A stretch of 21,659 nt of DNA. Origin: a virus. Below the pieces are notes generated by a model. It was given only the letters and a program-made list of their open reading frames with translations. It had not been told where the DNA came from and ran no database searches. Position numbers and translations under genes: made by a program. The stretch lies in the IMG/VR virus record IMGVR_UViG_3300022839_000106, positions 1 to 21,659 of that record. One strand, written 5' to 3'. This document shows positions 6,522-13,962 of the stretch, one piece after another. How positions within the stretch are numbered: position 1 is the first letter of the stretch; every line of letters begins with the position of its first letter.

Positions 6522-6803
6522 TACTTGAGCACAGTTACAGCAAACAGTTTTTAGATTGTTAGGACGGCAGTTGTTTAAATTACCGTCTACGTGAAATACT
6601 CTAAACACTTCTTTATGCGGTGATCGAAACCCGCACTTATCGCATTGTAACTTTATCTGATACCCTGCTCTAACCCAGCGGGGTATTCCATGACCAATTC
6701 CGTTGGACATGCAGATTTCACAGAGACTTCGGTAGTATACTCTGTCATTTTTCTTGTAATTTACTGCTTTAGGGCGGTATCCGCACTTGCAAAGTGGTCT
6801 CAT
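6468..6803 (-). CDS. HNH-type zinc-binding protein (putative endonuclease)
   Basis: A 111-residue protein with two zinc-knuckle pairs: CKCG with CEICM in the first half, and CDKCGF with CCNC in the second. Between the latter lies VFHVDGNLNNCRPNNLKTV, the HVDGN ... NN ... NL core of HNH nucleases. In most HNH proteins the second pair is followed by His (CxxCH); here it is CCNCAQ, so the last metal-binding His seems to be missing and activity is uncertain. The conserved-looking end WKQGDLIADY lies inside the 54-bp convergent overlap with the dNMP kinase gene, which supports this frame. A GCTAAGTA element is 5 nt upstream of the ATG. It could be a homing nuclease or a DNA-binding derivative. Confidence 0.8.
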   Translation of the reverse strand: MRPLCKCGYRPKAVNYKKNDRVYYRSLCEICMSNGIGHGIPRWVRAGYQIKLQCDKCGFRSPHKEVFRVFHVDGNLNNCRPNNLKTVCCNCAQVLGKEGIAWKQGDLIADY

Positions 6804-6808
6804 AAAAA

Positions 6809-6816
6809 TACTTAGC
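6809..6816 (-). promoter_or_regulatory. Late-promoter-like element (GCTAAGTA) for the HNH-type gene
   Basis: The minus strand reads GCTAAGTA, then TTTTT, then ATG: the same 5-nt spacing as the plus-strand late genes, with the TAAGTA variant also seen before gp16. No Shine-Dalgarno site is visible. Confidence 0.45.
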
Positions 6817-6824
6817 CTTTTCTG

Positions 6825-6839
6825 CCCCTTTTTCAGGGG
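6825..6839. other. Short inverted repeat between the HNH-type and sheath genes
   Basis: CCCCT-TTTTC-AGGGG can form a 5-bp GC-rich hairpin. No T-run follows on either strand, so it is a poor intrinsic terminator candidate. It lies between two divergent late elements. Confidence 0.3.
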
Positions 6840-6867
6840 TTATAACGGACTATTTTTCCTGCATTCA

Positions 6868-6875
6868 GGTAAATA
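6868..6875 (+). promoter_or_regulatory. Late-promoter-like element (GGTAAATA) of the sheath gene
   Basis: GGTAAATA lies 34 nt before the sheath ATG. Unlike the other late elements it leaves a real leader with a Shine-Dalgarno site (AGGAGA, 6895-6900), as expected for a very highly expressed protein. Confidence 0.55.
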
Positions 6876-6909
6876 CTTTGAGTAAACTATTACCAGGAGA
6901 ATAGGGAAT

Positions 6910-9900
6910 ATGGCACTACAATCACCAGGCGTACAAGTTACAGTTATCGACGAGAGTTTTTACACACCAGCAGAGCCTGGTACTACTCCTCTTATCGTAG
7001 TAGCTACAGCGCAAGACAAAACGAACGGATCAGGGACAGCGGTTGCCTCATCCACAACAAAAGCAAATGCCGGCAAGGCATTTAAACTAACTAGCCAACG
7101 CGATCTTACTGATCTGTTTGGAGTACCATTCTTTGAGAAGACTGCTTCTTCAAGTCCAGTACACGGCGGTGAAAGAAACGAATACGGTCTGCTAGCAGCT
7201 TACAGCTTGCTAGGAGTCAGCAACGCAGCATTTATTGTACGTGCTGATGTTGATCTATCAGAGTTAGAAGCCCAAGCAACTGCTCCGGGAGCGGCCCCGA
7301 ATAACGGCAAATGGTGGGTTGATACGCAAGCGACTACTTGGGGCATCCAAGAGTGGAACAGTGCAGATGTTAGCACTACCGGTGGACAGAAGTTTGCAGC
7401 AAAAACTCCAATAGTACTAACAGACGACGACAGTTCTAAAATTGAATCAGGCGGTGTTCCAAAAGCATCTATTGGCTCTATCGGTGACTACTGTGTTGTG
7501 TTCCAAACAGTGCAAGGAAGCGGCGCAGGTAGCGAAGAAGCTAAAATTTATTTCAAGAGCGCTGGACTACCAGTCGCTGGTGTTGTTGCAGGTGCATGGG
7601 CGCTAGTTGGTTCTACAGAGTGGGCATTAAGCCACGCAACTGTAACTGGCTCTGGCTTTAGTACTCCTATAGCAGGCAACTTTACAATTAACGGAACAAC
7701 TATTACATTGACCGGTGGCGAAACTGTTGCAGCAACAGTTGCACTTATTAATGGATTAACTATTGTTGATGCTGAAGAAGCAAGAGGCGTATTTGCTAGA
7801 GCAGTTGGCGGCGAAATTTATCTTTATACTTCCGGTACTAACGATCAACCAGCTACTGTTGATTCTAGTCTGTCAACAACAATTACCATTGGTGCAGGCA
7901 CTACTACACTATCCTTATTAGGTTTAGTTGCTGGCACATTTTATGCTCCAGGTCTACAGCAAACTCCACATACGCAAGTTCCAACATGGAAGAGCAACGA
8001 TGCAACTGCACGCCCAACAGGTTCAGTATGGTTAAAGACAACTGAGCCAAACAATGGCGCACGTTGGAGAGTTAAGCAATGGAATTCAGCGACTGCTACT
8101 TGGGTAGCAAGCGAAGCTCCTATCTATGCTACTACAAATGCAGCATTGTATTACTTAGACCGCAGCGGCGGCGGAATCAACATTAGTGCTAACGCATTAA
8201 TGGTTCAAACAAACAGCCAAGAAGGCTCGTTCAATGACATAGTGCCTGATAGTGTTACATTTAGAATGTGGAGACGGTCTGTTGCGGCCGGACAATACAC
8301 AACAATTGCTACTAGCATAACAGTAGGATCAGTTGCATCTACTGGTCCAAAGTCATTCACAATTGCAGAAAGTGTTAAGGGTGTTATTGCATTAGGTACA
8401 GCAAAGACTATTTCATTCACTGCTACCAACGACATGGACGATGCTGAACTAATTGCTCAAGCAATTAACGCAGCAGGATTTGCAAACATTGAAGCAGAAT
8501 CAGTAGCAGCAAGTACCGCGCCTACTAATGCAACTAACGTATTGAGCATTTACCACAAGTTAGGAGGCGACTTTAGAATTGTCGACACTGACAGTGTATT
8601 TGGTAACTTGTTTGCCAGCGCACTAAATGTATATGCTGCGCCTGCAGGTTCAAGTGATGACTATGTTGTCTCAGCCTGGGCACCATTTACAACTACTGCC
8701 TTTAGTGCATCTGCTAGCGCTCCTCTAAACGAAGCAGATGATGGACAATTATGGTACAGCTCTAGTGTTGGCGATGTTGACATTATGATACATGATGGTA
8801 CAACTTGGGTTGGTTACAGAAACGCTGCATCAGATTTTAATAGCGTAGATACAACACGTATTGGATACACTCCAGTGGTATCAGCAAGCAATCCTTGGAT
8901 AGCCGGAACACTAACAGGCGACTTGTGGATTAGCACAGCCGACTTAGAAAATTATCCAACAATTTACCGTTACAATTCAGCAAGAACTGATATTGCCGAC
9001 GGAAAGAATCGTTGGGAATTAGTTGACAAGACTGATCAACAAACTGAAGAAGGTATCTTGTTTGCCGATGCACGTTATGACTTGAACGGCGAAGAAACTA
9101 TTGCAGCTTCTATTAGCGATCTAGCTAACAGTAACTTCTTAGACTTTGATGCTCCAGATCCAGATCTATATCCAAGAGGCATGTTGCTGTGGAACTTGCG
9201 CAGAAGTGGCGGCAACGTTAAGCGTTACCAAAACAACTACGTGAATACAGCAAGTGATAATGTACGTTTTAACAACAACGAATCTATGGCAGACTATGCA
9301 ACTGATCGTTGGGTTACAGCTAGCCCAAATAATGAAGACGGTTCTGGATCATTCCTACGTCATGCACAACGTGGTGTTGTAGTTGCTGCGCTTAAGAGTG
9401 CAGTTGATACAAGCAGCGAGATCCGTGACGAAGAAAGACGTAACTTTAACATTATTTCTTGCCCAGGATATCCTGAGCTAATGAGCAATCTAGTTAACTT
9501 GAATATCGATCGTGGAATTACAGCGTTTGTAGTTGGTGACACTCCACTACGTTTAGCTAGCGATGCTACAACATTAACTAACTGGGGTTCAAATGCAGAG
9601 CTAGTTACTGATAACGGCGATAAAGGGCTTGTTACTTACGACGAATACTTGGCTACGTTCTACCCAAGTGGATTTACCACAGACCTAAGCGGCGCCAATG
9701 CAGTTGTTCCTAGCTCACACATGATGCTTAAGACTATTGCACTAAGCGACAACGTTTCTTACCCATGGTTTGCTCCAGCAGGTACAAGACGCGGTGGCAT
9801 TACTAACGCTACAGCCGTTGGTTACATTGATGCAGCAAGCGGTGAATTCCAAACTGTTGCACTGAATGAAGGTCAACGTGATACGTTATATGACTTAAAA

Positions 9901-10290
9901 ATTAACCCAATTACATTCTTTAATGGTGTTGGACTAGTTAACTATGGTCAGAAGACTCGTGCAAGAAACGCATCAGCATTAGATCGTATCAACGTAGCAC
10001 GTTTAACAGTATACTTACGTAGTCAGTTAAACAAATTAGCTCGTCCGTTTATCTTTGAACCAAATGATAAGATTACTAGAGATGAAGTTAAACAAGCATG
10101 TGAAAGTCTATTGTTAGAATTGGTAGGCTTACGTGCATTGTATGACTTTGCTGTAGTGTGTGACGAGTCAAATAACACAGCGGCAAGAATTGATCGCAAC
10201 GAGCTTTGGGTAGATATCGCTATCGAACCCGTCAAGGCAGTTGAGTTCATTTACATTCCATTGCGTGTCAAGAACACAGGAGAGATTTAA
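6910..10290 (+). CDS. gp18: Tail sheath protein, gp18-like, unusually long
   Basis: A 1126-residue protein. Its N-terminus (MALQSPGVQVTVIDESFYTP) and C-terminal half are typical of contractile-tail sheath subunits. SYPWFAPAGTRRGGI, LYDLKINPITFF, DRINVARLTVYLRSQLNK, YDFAVVCDESNNT and DRNELWVDIAIEPVKAVEFI follow the order of T4 gp18. The subunits polymerise around the gp19 tube and contract on infection. T4 gp18 has 659 residues; the excess lies between about residues 120 and 720. That insert has four Trp-rich modules, near 130-151 (GKWWVDT), 368-407 (GSVWLKTT), 607-639 (GQLWYSSS ... HDGTTWVGY) and 664-707 (GDLWISTA), separated by Thr/Ala/Gly-rich beta-type sequence. The insert probably forms extra outward-facing domains (inference). 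A Shine-Dalgarno AGGAGA precedes the start and gp19 follows after 2 nt. Confidence 0.95.
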   Translation: MALQSPGVQVTVIDESFYTPAEPGTTPLIVVATAQDKTNGSGTAVASSTTKANAGKAFKLTSQRDLTDLFGVPFFEKTASSSPVHGGERNEYGLLAAYSLLGVSNAAFIVRADVDLSELEAQATAPGAAPNNGKWWVDTQATTWGIQEWNSADVSTTGGQKFAAKTPIVLTDDDSSKIESGGVPKASIGSIGDYCVVFQTVQGSGAGSEEAKIYFKSAGLPVAGVVAGAWALVGSTEWALSHATVTGSGFSTPIAGNFTINGTTITLTGGETVAATVALINGLTIVDAEEARGVFARAVGGEIYLYTSGTNDQPATVDSSLSTTITIGAGTTTLSLLGLVAGTFYAPGLQQTPHTQVPTWKSNDATARPTGSVWLKTTEPNNGARWRVKQWNSATATWVASEAPIYATTNAALYYLDRSGGGINISANALMVQTNSQEGSFNDIVPDSVTFRMWRRSVAAGQYTTIATSITVGSVASTGPKSFTIAESVKGVIALGTAKTISFTATNDMDDAELIAQAINAAGFANIEAESVAASTAPTNATNVLSIYHKLGGDFRIVDTDSVFGNLFASALNVYAAPAGSSDDYVVSAWAPFTTTAFSASASAPLNEADDGQLWYSSSVGDVDIMIHDGTTWVGYRNAASDFNSVDTTRIGYTPVVSASNPWIAGTLTGDLWISTADLENYPTIYRYNSARTDIADGKNRWELVDKTDQQTEEGILFADARYDLNGEETIAASISDLANSNFLDFDAPDPDLYPRGMLLWNLRRSGGNVKRYQNNYVNTASDNVRFNNNESMADYATDRWVTASPNNEDGSGSFLRHAQRGVVVAALKSAVDTSSEIRDEERRNFNIISCPGYPELMSNLVNLNIDRGITAFVVGDTPLRLASDATTLTNWGSNAELVTDNGDKGLVTYDEYLATFYPSGFTTDLSGANAVVPSSHMMLKTIALSDNVSYPWFAPAGTRRGGITNATAVGYIDAASGEFQTVALNEGQRDTLYDLKINPITFFNGVGLVNYGQKTRARNASALDRINVARLTVYLRSQLNKLARPFIFEPNDKITRDEVKQACESLLLELVGLRALYDFAVVCDESNNTAARIDRNELWVDIAIEPVKAVEFIYIPLRVKNTGEI

Positions 10291-10292
10291 AA

Positions 10293-10931
10293 ATGGCTAT
10301 TACATCATTAAATAATTTTGGTATCCCGACAGGAGGCGCCGGCAGTACGCAAGTACTATTGATGCCAAAACTGAAGTATCGCTTTAGAGTGACTCTCTTA
10401 GGTTTTGGTGTTGCAGCAGCCACTGAGCTAACCAAGCAAGTACAAGACGTTACTCGTCCAAAGGTAAACTTTGAAGAGATTATGTTAGACGTTTACAACA
10501 GCAAGGTTTACCTTGCTGGTAAGCCTAGCTTTGAAACATTATCATTAACATTACGTGATGATGCTAGTGGTGAAGTTCAAAAGTTAGTTGGTCAGCAAAT
10601 TCAGAAACAGTTTGACTTTATGGAACAATCATCTGCACGTTCAGGTATTGACTATAAGTTCACAACTCGTGTTGAAGTACTAGACGGCGGTAACGGTAAC
10701 TACGTATCAAACGTTCTAGAAACTATGAACATGTATGGTTGCATCTTAATGAATGCAGACTACGGCGATATGAATTACGCTACTAACGAAGCAGCTACTG
10801 TGGCACTAACAATCCGCTTTGATAACATGGAACAATGGGGTGCAGGAGCATCCAGTGTTGGATCTGGTATCGGTGCAGCAGTTGGTCGTACACTTGGCGA
10901 GGCAGTTACTGGAGCAGGTACACCAGTCTAA
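10293..10931 (+). CDS. gp19: Tail tube protein, gp19-like
   Basis: A 212-residue tube subunit; T4 gp19 has 163. It polymerises into the inner tail tube through which DNA passes. Characteristic stretches are MPKLKYRFRVTLLGFG near the start, TKQVQDVTRPKVNFEEI, LDVYNSKVYLAGKPSFETL, LTLRDDASGEVQKLV and a late MYGCILMNADYGDMNYA, the order expected for the gp19 beta-barrel. The C-terminal tail is Gly/Ala-rich (GAGASSVGSGIGAAVGRTLG) and extends beyond the T4 protein. The gene has a Shine-Dalgarno AGGAGA overlapping the end of the sheath gene, and a strong terminator follows, so gp18-gp19 form one late unit. Confidence 0.92.
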   Translation: MAITSLNNFGIPTGGAGSTQVLLMPKLKYRFRVTLLGFGVAAATELTKQVQDVTRPKVNFEEIMLDVYNSKVYLAGKPSFETLSLTLRDDASGEVQKLVGQQIQKQFDFMEQSSARSGIDYKFTTRVEVLDGGNGNYVSNVLETMNMYGCILMNADYGDMNYATNEAATVALTIRFDNMEQWGAGASSVGSGIGAAVGRTLGEAVTGAGTPV

Positions 10932-10949
10932 TCTACGCAGTACTAGAAA

Positions 10950-10977
10950 AAGCTCGGACGCATTCCGGGCTTTTTTT
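10950..10977 (+). terminator. Intrinsic terminator after gp19
   Basis: AAGCTCGG and CCGGGCTT form an 8-bp stem (one T-G pair) around a 7-base loop, running into a T-tract to 10977. It closes the sheath-tube unit, and the next late element starts 5 bases downstream. Confidence 0.9.
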
Positions 10978-10981
10978 ACGG

Positions 10982-10989
10982 CATAAATA
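10982..10989 (+). promoter_or_regulatory. Late-promoter-like element (CATAAATA)
   Basis: CATAAATA ends 5 nt before the ATG at 10995. There is no Shine-Dalgarno site; the bases just upstream belong to the terminator T-tract. Confidence 0.65.
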
Positions 10990-10994
10990 TTATT

Positions 10995-12071
10995 ATGGCA
11001 AACTACTTTACTCGTTTTCTAAATGGCGTAGGCACAGGGTTAACTACTCCTAAGGGAATAGTTTCTAACTGGCAGCATGCCACGCGTCTATTCATAGACG
11101 ATACTATGAGATTAGCTCCTCGTACAAAGTTTAATTACTATGTGCGATTTGAGATTGATCCAACTGCCCACGCAGCAGCAGCATTTACAGCTAAACATTC
11201 TCAAGAAGTTGGTATGCTGGTTAAAACTACAGAACTTCCTAAATTTAAATTTGATACTCTTACAAAAAATCAATATAATAGAAAAAAGATTGTTTACAAA
11301 AACATCAACTACGAACCTATATCAATTACCATGCACGATGATGCAGCAGGTGTAACTAATGCATTATGGGCAATATACTACGGATACTATGTTGCTGATA
11401 GACACTTGCCAACTTCTGCGTATAACGAAAATAAATTCAGGCCTACAAAGACACCACTAGATAATTTTAGATACGGTATGGATAATAATATTTCTGTTCC
11501 TTTCTTTAAAAGCATTAGCATATACACTATGGCGCGCAGACGCTTTACCGGATACACGTTAATTAATCCAAAAATTACTAACTGGAATCACGGATCATTA
11601 GATTATGCAGCAGGTAGTGAAGTACTAGAAAGTCAAATGACTTTAGAATATGAAGCGGTAAAGTATAGTGCGGGTAATGTAGGATATGATAGTCCAAAAG
11701 GATTTGCCACACTGCACTATGATACTGTACCAAGTCCATTAAGTGTAGCAGGCGGCGGCGTAAGCAACTTAACAGGTGACGGCGGAGTCCTTGATGGATT
11801 AGAAAGTATATTTGGCGATTTAGCTAATGGTAATACTTTTGACAGTTTTGGGGGATTCTTAGGGAGTGCTATTAAAACGGTCAACACCTACAAGAATTTT
11901 AAAGAACTTTCAAAAGATAGTCTTAAGAGAGAAGCAATAAATGTTTTAAGCAACCCAGCAAATATTGCAACCGCAGTAAGCACCGTAGGCGGCCTTGTAG
12001 GAACAATATTTCCTAAAAGCTCCAGCAACACAGAAACAACTACTGCTTCACCAAAGAACCTAGCACCGTAA
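10995..12071 (+). CDS. Tail-tube-fold structural protein (gp54/gp48-like baseplate tube initiator or cap candidate)
   Basis: A 358-residue protein. Residues about 40-120 carry a gp19-like tube-fold pattern: RTKFNYYVRFEIDP, GMLVKTTELPKFKFDTLT, NQYNRKKIVYKNINYEPI, SITMHDDAAGVTNALW. Next come RRRFTGYTLINPKITNWNHG and LESQMTLEYEAVKY, typical of tube-type barrels. The C-terminal third is Gly-rich, then helical, ending in Ser/Thr-rich sequence. I recall homologues in T4-like cyanophages annotated as structural proteins beside the tail genes. T4 has two larger gp19 relatives, gp54 (tube initiator) and gp48 (tube cap), and this is probably one of them, but I cannot say which. It follows gp19 directly, in its own late unit with its own promoter-like element. 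Confidence 0.65.
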   Translation: MANYFTRFLNGVGTGLTTPKGIVSNWQHATRLFIDDTMRLAPRTKFNYYVRFEIDPTAHAAAAFTAKHSQEVGMLVKTTELPKFKFDTLTKNQYNRKKIVYKNINYEPISITMHDDAAGVTNALWAIYYGYYVADRHLPTSAYNENKFRPTKTPLDNFRYGMDNNISVPFFKSISIYTMARRRFTGYTLINPKITNWNHGSLDYAAGSEVLESQMTLEYEAVKYSAGNVGYDSPKGFATLHYDTVPSPLSVAGGGVSNLTGDGGVLDGLESIFGDLANGNTFDSFGGFLGSAIKTVNTYKNFKELSKDSLKREAINVLSNPANIATAVSTVGGLVGTIFPKSSSNTETTTASPKNLAP

Positions 12072-12072
12072 T

Positions 12073-12441
12073 ATGGCAACTACTAATCTCCCCGCACAAA
12101 TTAAACAGGATAGTGCAGCAGGAACAAAACTATTCTTTGATAGTTATGGGCAAGCACCTTTAGAATTTAATGCTGATGATGTCAATGCAACTATTGCATT
12201 CTTTAGATCAAAAGGATTCGAATTAGATGCAGCACAAACAGTATCAACTGTTTTATTAAAACAGGCAAAGTTAGACGGTACTCCTATATTTCAAATATTA
12301 GACAGCCTAACTGGGTTTGATAATCTAGGGTTAAGTCAAGTAGTCGGAGAAGTTCTTAATAATAATAGAACTCCTAGTAGTACACTAGGATTTAGAACTG
12401 CTGATGTAAAACCAACTCAAATTAGGAATATTGCAGCATAA
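12073..12441 (+). CDS. Conserved phage protein of unknown function
   Basis: A 122-residue protein. Visible features are FNADDVNATIAFFRSKGFEL, DAAQTVSTVLLKQAKLDG, then QILDSLTGFDNLGLSQVVGE followed by VLNNNRTPSSTLGF and the terminal RNIAA. The pattern of short helices ending in LNxNR ... SSxLGF resembles small proteins I recall beside the gp4 gene in T4-like phages of aquatic bacteria. No catalytic motif is evident. Its start is 2 nt after the preceding stop and its own stop overlaps the gp4 start (TAATG), so it is made with the tail-tube-fold protein and gp4, suggesting a virion assembly role. Confidence 0.75.
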   Translation: MATTNLPAQIKQDSAAGTKLFFDSYGQAPLEFNADDVNATIAFFRSKGFELDAAQTVSTVLLKQAKLDGTPIFQILDSLTGFDNLGLSQVVGEVLNNNRTPSSTLGFRTADVKPTQIRNIAA

Positions 12442-12881
12442 TGGCAAAGTTTGCACAAGGTAGATATGAAGTAAAAAATCCCGAAAAGTATGTTGGGAAG
12501 AAAACTCCTATGTCTCGCAGCTCTTGGGAATTTATCTTTATGAAAATGCTAGACGAACATCCTAGCGTTGAGAAGTGGGCAAGCGAAAGCGTACAAATAC
12601 CGTATAGGGATCCGCTCACTGGCAAATATACCATTTATGTTCCTGATTTCTTTGTAGTGTACAACGATAAAAACGGCGCGAAACATGCAGAGCTAATAGA
12701 AGTAAAGCCGTCTAGTCAAACATTTATAGATAAAGTAGGAAAGAGTCAATACAATCAGCAACAGTATGTTAAGAATGTAGCCAAATGGGAAGCTGCTACT
12801 GCATGGTGCAAACAGCAAGGTATCAAATTTCGAATAGTAAATGAAGGCGATATTTTCCACCAAGGCAGTAAACGTAGATAA
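12441..12881 (+). CDS. gp4: Head completion protein gp4-like, PD-(D/E)xK nuclease-type fold
   Basis: A 146-residue protein close in length to T4 gp4 (150), needed to finish filled heads so that tails can join. The nuclease-type residues are visible in order: SRSSWE with Glu30, YVPDF with Asp69, and ELIEVKP with Glu87 and Lys89. This E ... PD ... E-x-K layout matches the TnsA-like branch of the PD-(D/E)xK fold. The N-terminus (MAKFAQGRYEVKNPEKYVGK) is Lys/Arg-rich. The start overlaps the previous stop (TAATG), and the late element of gp16 overlaps its last codons. A nuclease that trims or protects packaged DNA ends is the family expectation rather than something shown here. Confidence 0.88.
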   Translation: MAKFAQGRYEVKNPEKYVGKKTPMSRSSWEFIFMKMLDEHPSVEKWASESVQIPYRDPLTGKYTIYVPDFFVVYNDKNGAKHAELIEVKPSSQTFIDKVGKSQYNQQQYVKNVAKWEAATAWCKQQGIKFRIVNEGDIFHQGSKRR

Positions 12882-12884
12882 GTA
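12877..12884 (+). promoter_or_regulatory. Late-promoter-like element (GATAAGTA) of gp16
   Basis: GATAAGTA ends 5 nt before the gp16 ATG and overlaps the gp4 stop codon. It is a one-base variant of TAAATA with the same spacing; no Shine-Dalgarno site is present. Confidence 0.5.
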
Positions 12885-12889
12885 ATTAT

Positions 12890-13366
12890 ATGACCAAAAA
12901 GTTAGAAGAATTGTTCAACCTAGACTCAGCAGAGCCAGAAGCTAAGCCAGTTATTGAACCTCCTACCCATTCTCAAGTTAAAAGCATAACTGATAGTTAC
13001 AACGCAGTAGCAGAGATCACTCGAACATTACCGCAGATTACAGAGTTGGACGACTTAGGCGACGACGAACTTGACGATCTAGCAGCAAAAGCAGAAAAAG
13101 CCTATGACGAACTAATGGATCTAGGTATGAACGTAGAAGTACGATATTCTAGCAGAATATTTGAAGTTGCTAGCAGTATGCTAGGACATGCTATCACCGC
13201 AAAGACTAACAAAGTAGATAAAAAGCTCAAAGCTATTGATCTACAGTTAAAGAAACTAAAAATGGATAAAGATTCACCAGAAGACCCTAACGATGTGCTA
13301 AAAGGTTCAGGTTATATAATCACAGACCGTAATGCATTGCTCAAGAGTTTGGGTCAAAAGGACTAA
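12890..13366 (+). CDS. gp16: Terminase small subunit, gp16-like
   Basis: A 158-residue protein, close to T4 gp16 (164). In T4, gp16 forms rings that recognise DNA and stimulate the gp17 packaging motor. The N-terminal third is acidic and Pro-rich. A helical core follows (SITDSYNAVAEITRTLP, then an Asp-rich turn and a long helix around KAEKAYDELMDLG), then SRIFEVASSMLGHAITAKTN and a Lys-rich coiled-coil-like segment (DKKLKAIDLQLKKLKMDK). The end, GSGYIITDRNALLKSLG, corresponds to the FxGSxxEL(M/L) tail of gp16 proteins. Context supports the call: gp4 precedes it and gp17 lies three genes downstream. Primary similarity is weak, as is usual for small terminases. Confidence 0.78.
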   Translation: MTKKLEELFNLDSAEPEAKPVIEPPTHSQVKSITDSYNAVAEITRTLPQITELDDLGDDELDDLAAKAEKAYDELMDLGMNVEVRYSSRIFEVASSMLGHAITAKTNKVDKKLKAIDLQLKKLKMDKDSPEDPNDVLKGSGYIITDRNALLKSLGQKD

Positions 13367-13369
13367 ATA
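13362..13369 (+). promoter_or_regulatory. Late-promoter-like element (ACTAAATA)
   Basis: ACTAAATA ends 5 nt before the ATG at 13375 and overlaps the gp16 stop codon. An AAGGA lies just upstream but is 12 nt from the ATG, far for a Shine-Dalgarno site. Confidence 0.55.
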
Positions 13370-13374
13370 CTGAT

Positions 13375-13962
13375 ATGAAAACTTTTAAAGAATATCTTGC
13401 TGAAAGCAAAAAAGCATACCCTTTTAGAGTAAAAGTCGCAGGCGAATTGCCTAAGGATTTTGAAAAAAAATTAAAGGAAATGCTCGGGGCAGCTAATCCA
13501 ACAATCATTGAAAAGTCTAAAACATCTGCTCAAGCGATTCCGTTGGATTTCCCAGAACTTGCAAACATGGAAGTGTACACATTCGAAGTGGTTTGTGAAT
13601 ATCCAATTACTGCACCCGAACTTGCTGTACACGTTGGCCACTTAGTGCCTGAATCTAATTTCAGAGTGCGTAACGGCGGCGACCCAGCTGAAGCAGAACA
13701 TGCTACATTTGACCTAGACCCTAGCGGTGAAGCAGTACTAGATGAAGCAGAGTACAAAAATGAAAAAATTAAACACAAAGATTATTTTGGGGATGATTTT
13801 AACAAGAGTTTCTTAAAAGATTTAGAGAAAACGGCTAAAGCCCGTAAGAAAGAAGACGGTGTTGGGGAATACAAATTACCTAAGGCAAAACAAGACAAAG
13901 CTGGATCTATGGCTCCTATGAGCAAGATTAGTAATCCAGATCCACTTAAAGGAAAAGTATAA
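13375..13962 (+). CDS. Probable virion protein with capsid-targeting-like N-terminus
   Basis: A 195-residue protein starting MKTFKEYLAESKK. T4 internal head proteins II and III start MKTYQEFIAEA and are cut after that Glu by the prohead protease, so the YLAE-S stretch could be a capsid-targeting peptide cleaved after Glu10. The next domain (about 17-95: YPFRVKVAGELPKDFEKKLK ... VYTFEVVCEYPITAPELAVH) looks like an alpha/beta ferredoxin-type fold and matches proteins I recall as virion structural proteins of aquatic phages. The rest is charged and probably flexible (KHKDYFGDDFNKSFLKDLEK; ending NPDPLKGKV). It lies between small and large terminase genes and its stop overlaps the next start (TAATG). 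An internal head role is inferred. Confidence 0.7.
   Translation: MKTFKEYLAESKKAYPFRVKVAGELPKDFEKKLKEMLGAANPTIIEKSKTSAQAIPLDFPELANMEVYTFEVVCEYPITAPELAVHVGHLVPESNFRVRNGGDPAEAEHATFDLDPSGEAVLDEAEYKNEKIKHKDYFGDDFNKSFLKDLEKTAKARKKEDGVGEYKLPKAKQDKAGSMAPMSKISNPDPLKGKV

Noticed and set aside
10305-10312. TTAAATAA near the gp19 start as a further late promoter
   Set aside because: It is inside the gp19 coding sequence with no ATG at the typical spacing; gp19 has its own Shine-Dalgarno and follows gp18 by 2 nt.
10835-11053. 72-residue plus-strand frame across the gp19 end and terminator
   Set aside because: It overlaps gp19 out of frame, crosses an intrinsic terminator and has no start signal or recognisable sequence.
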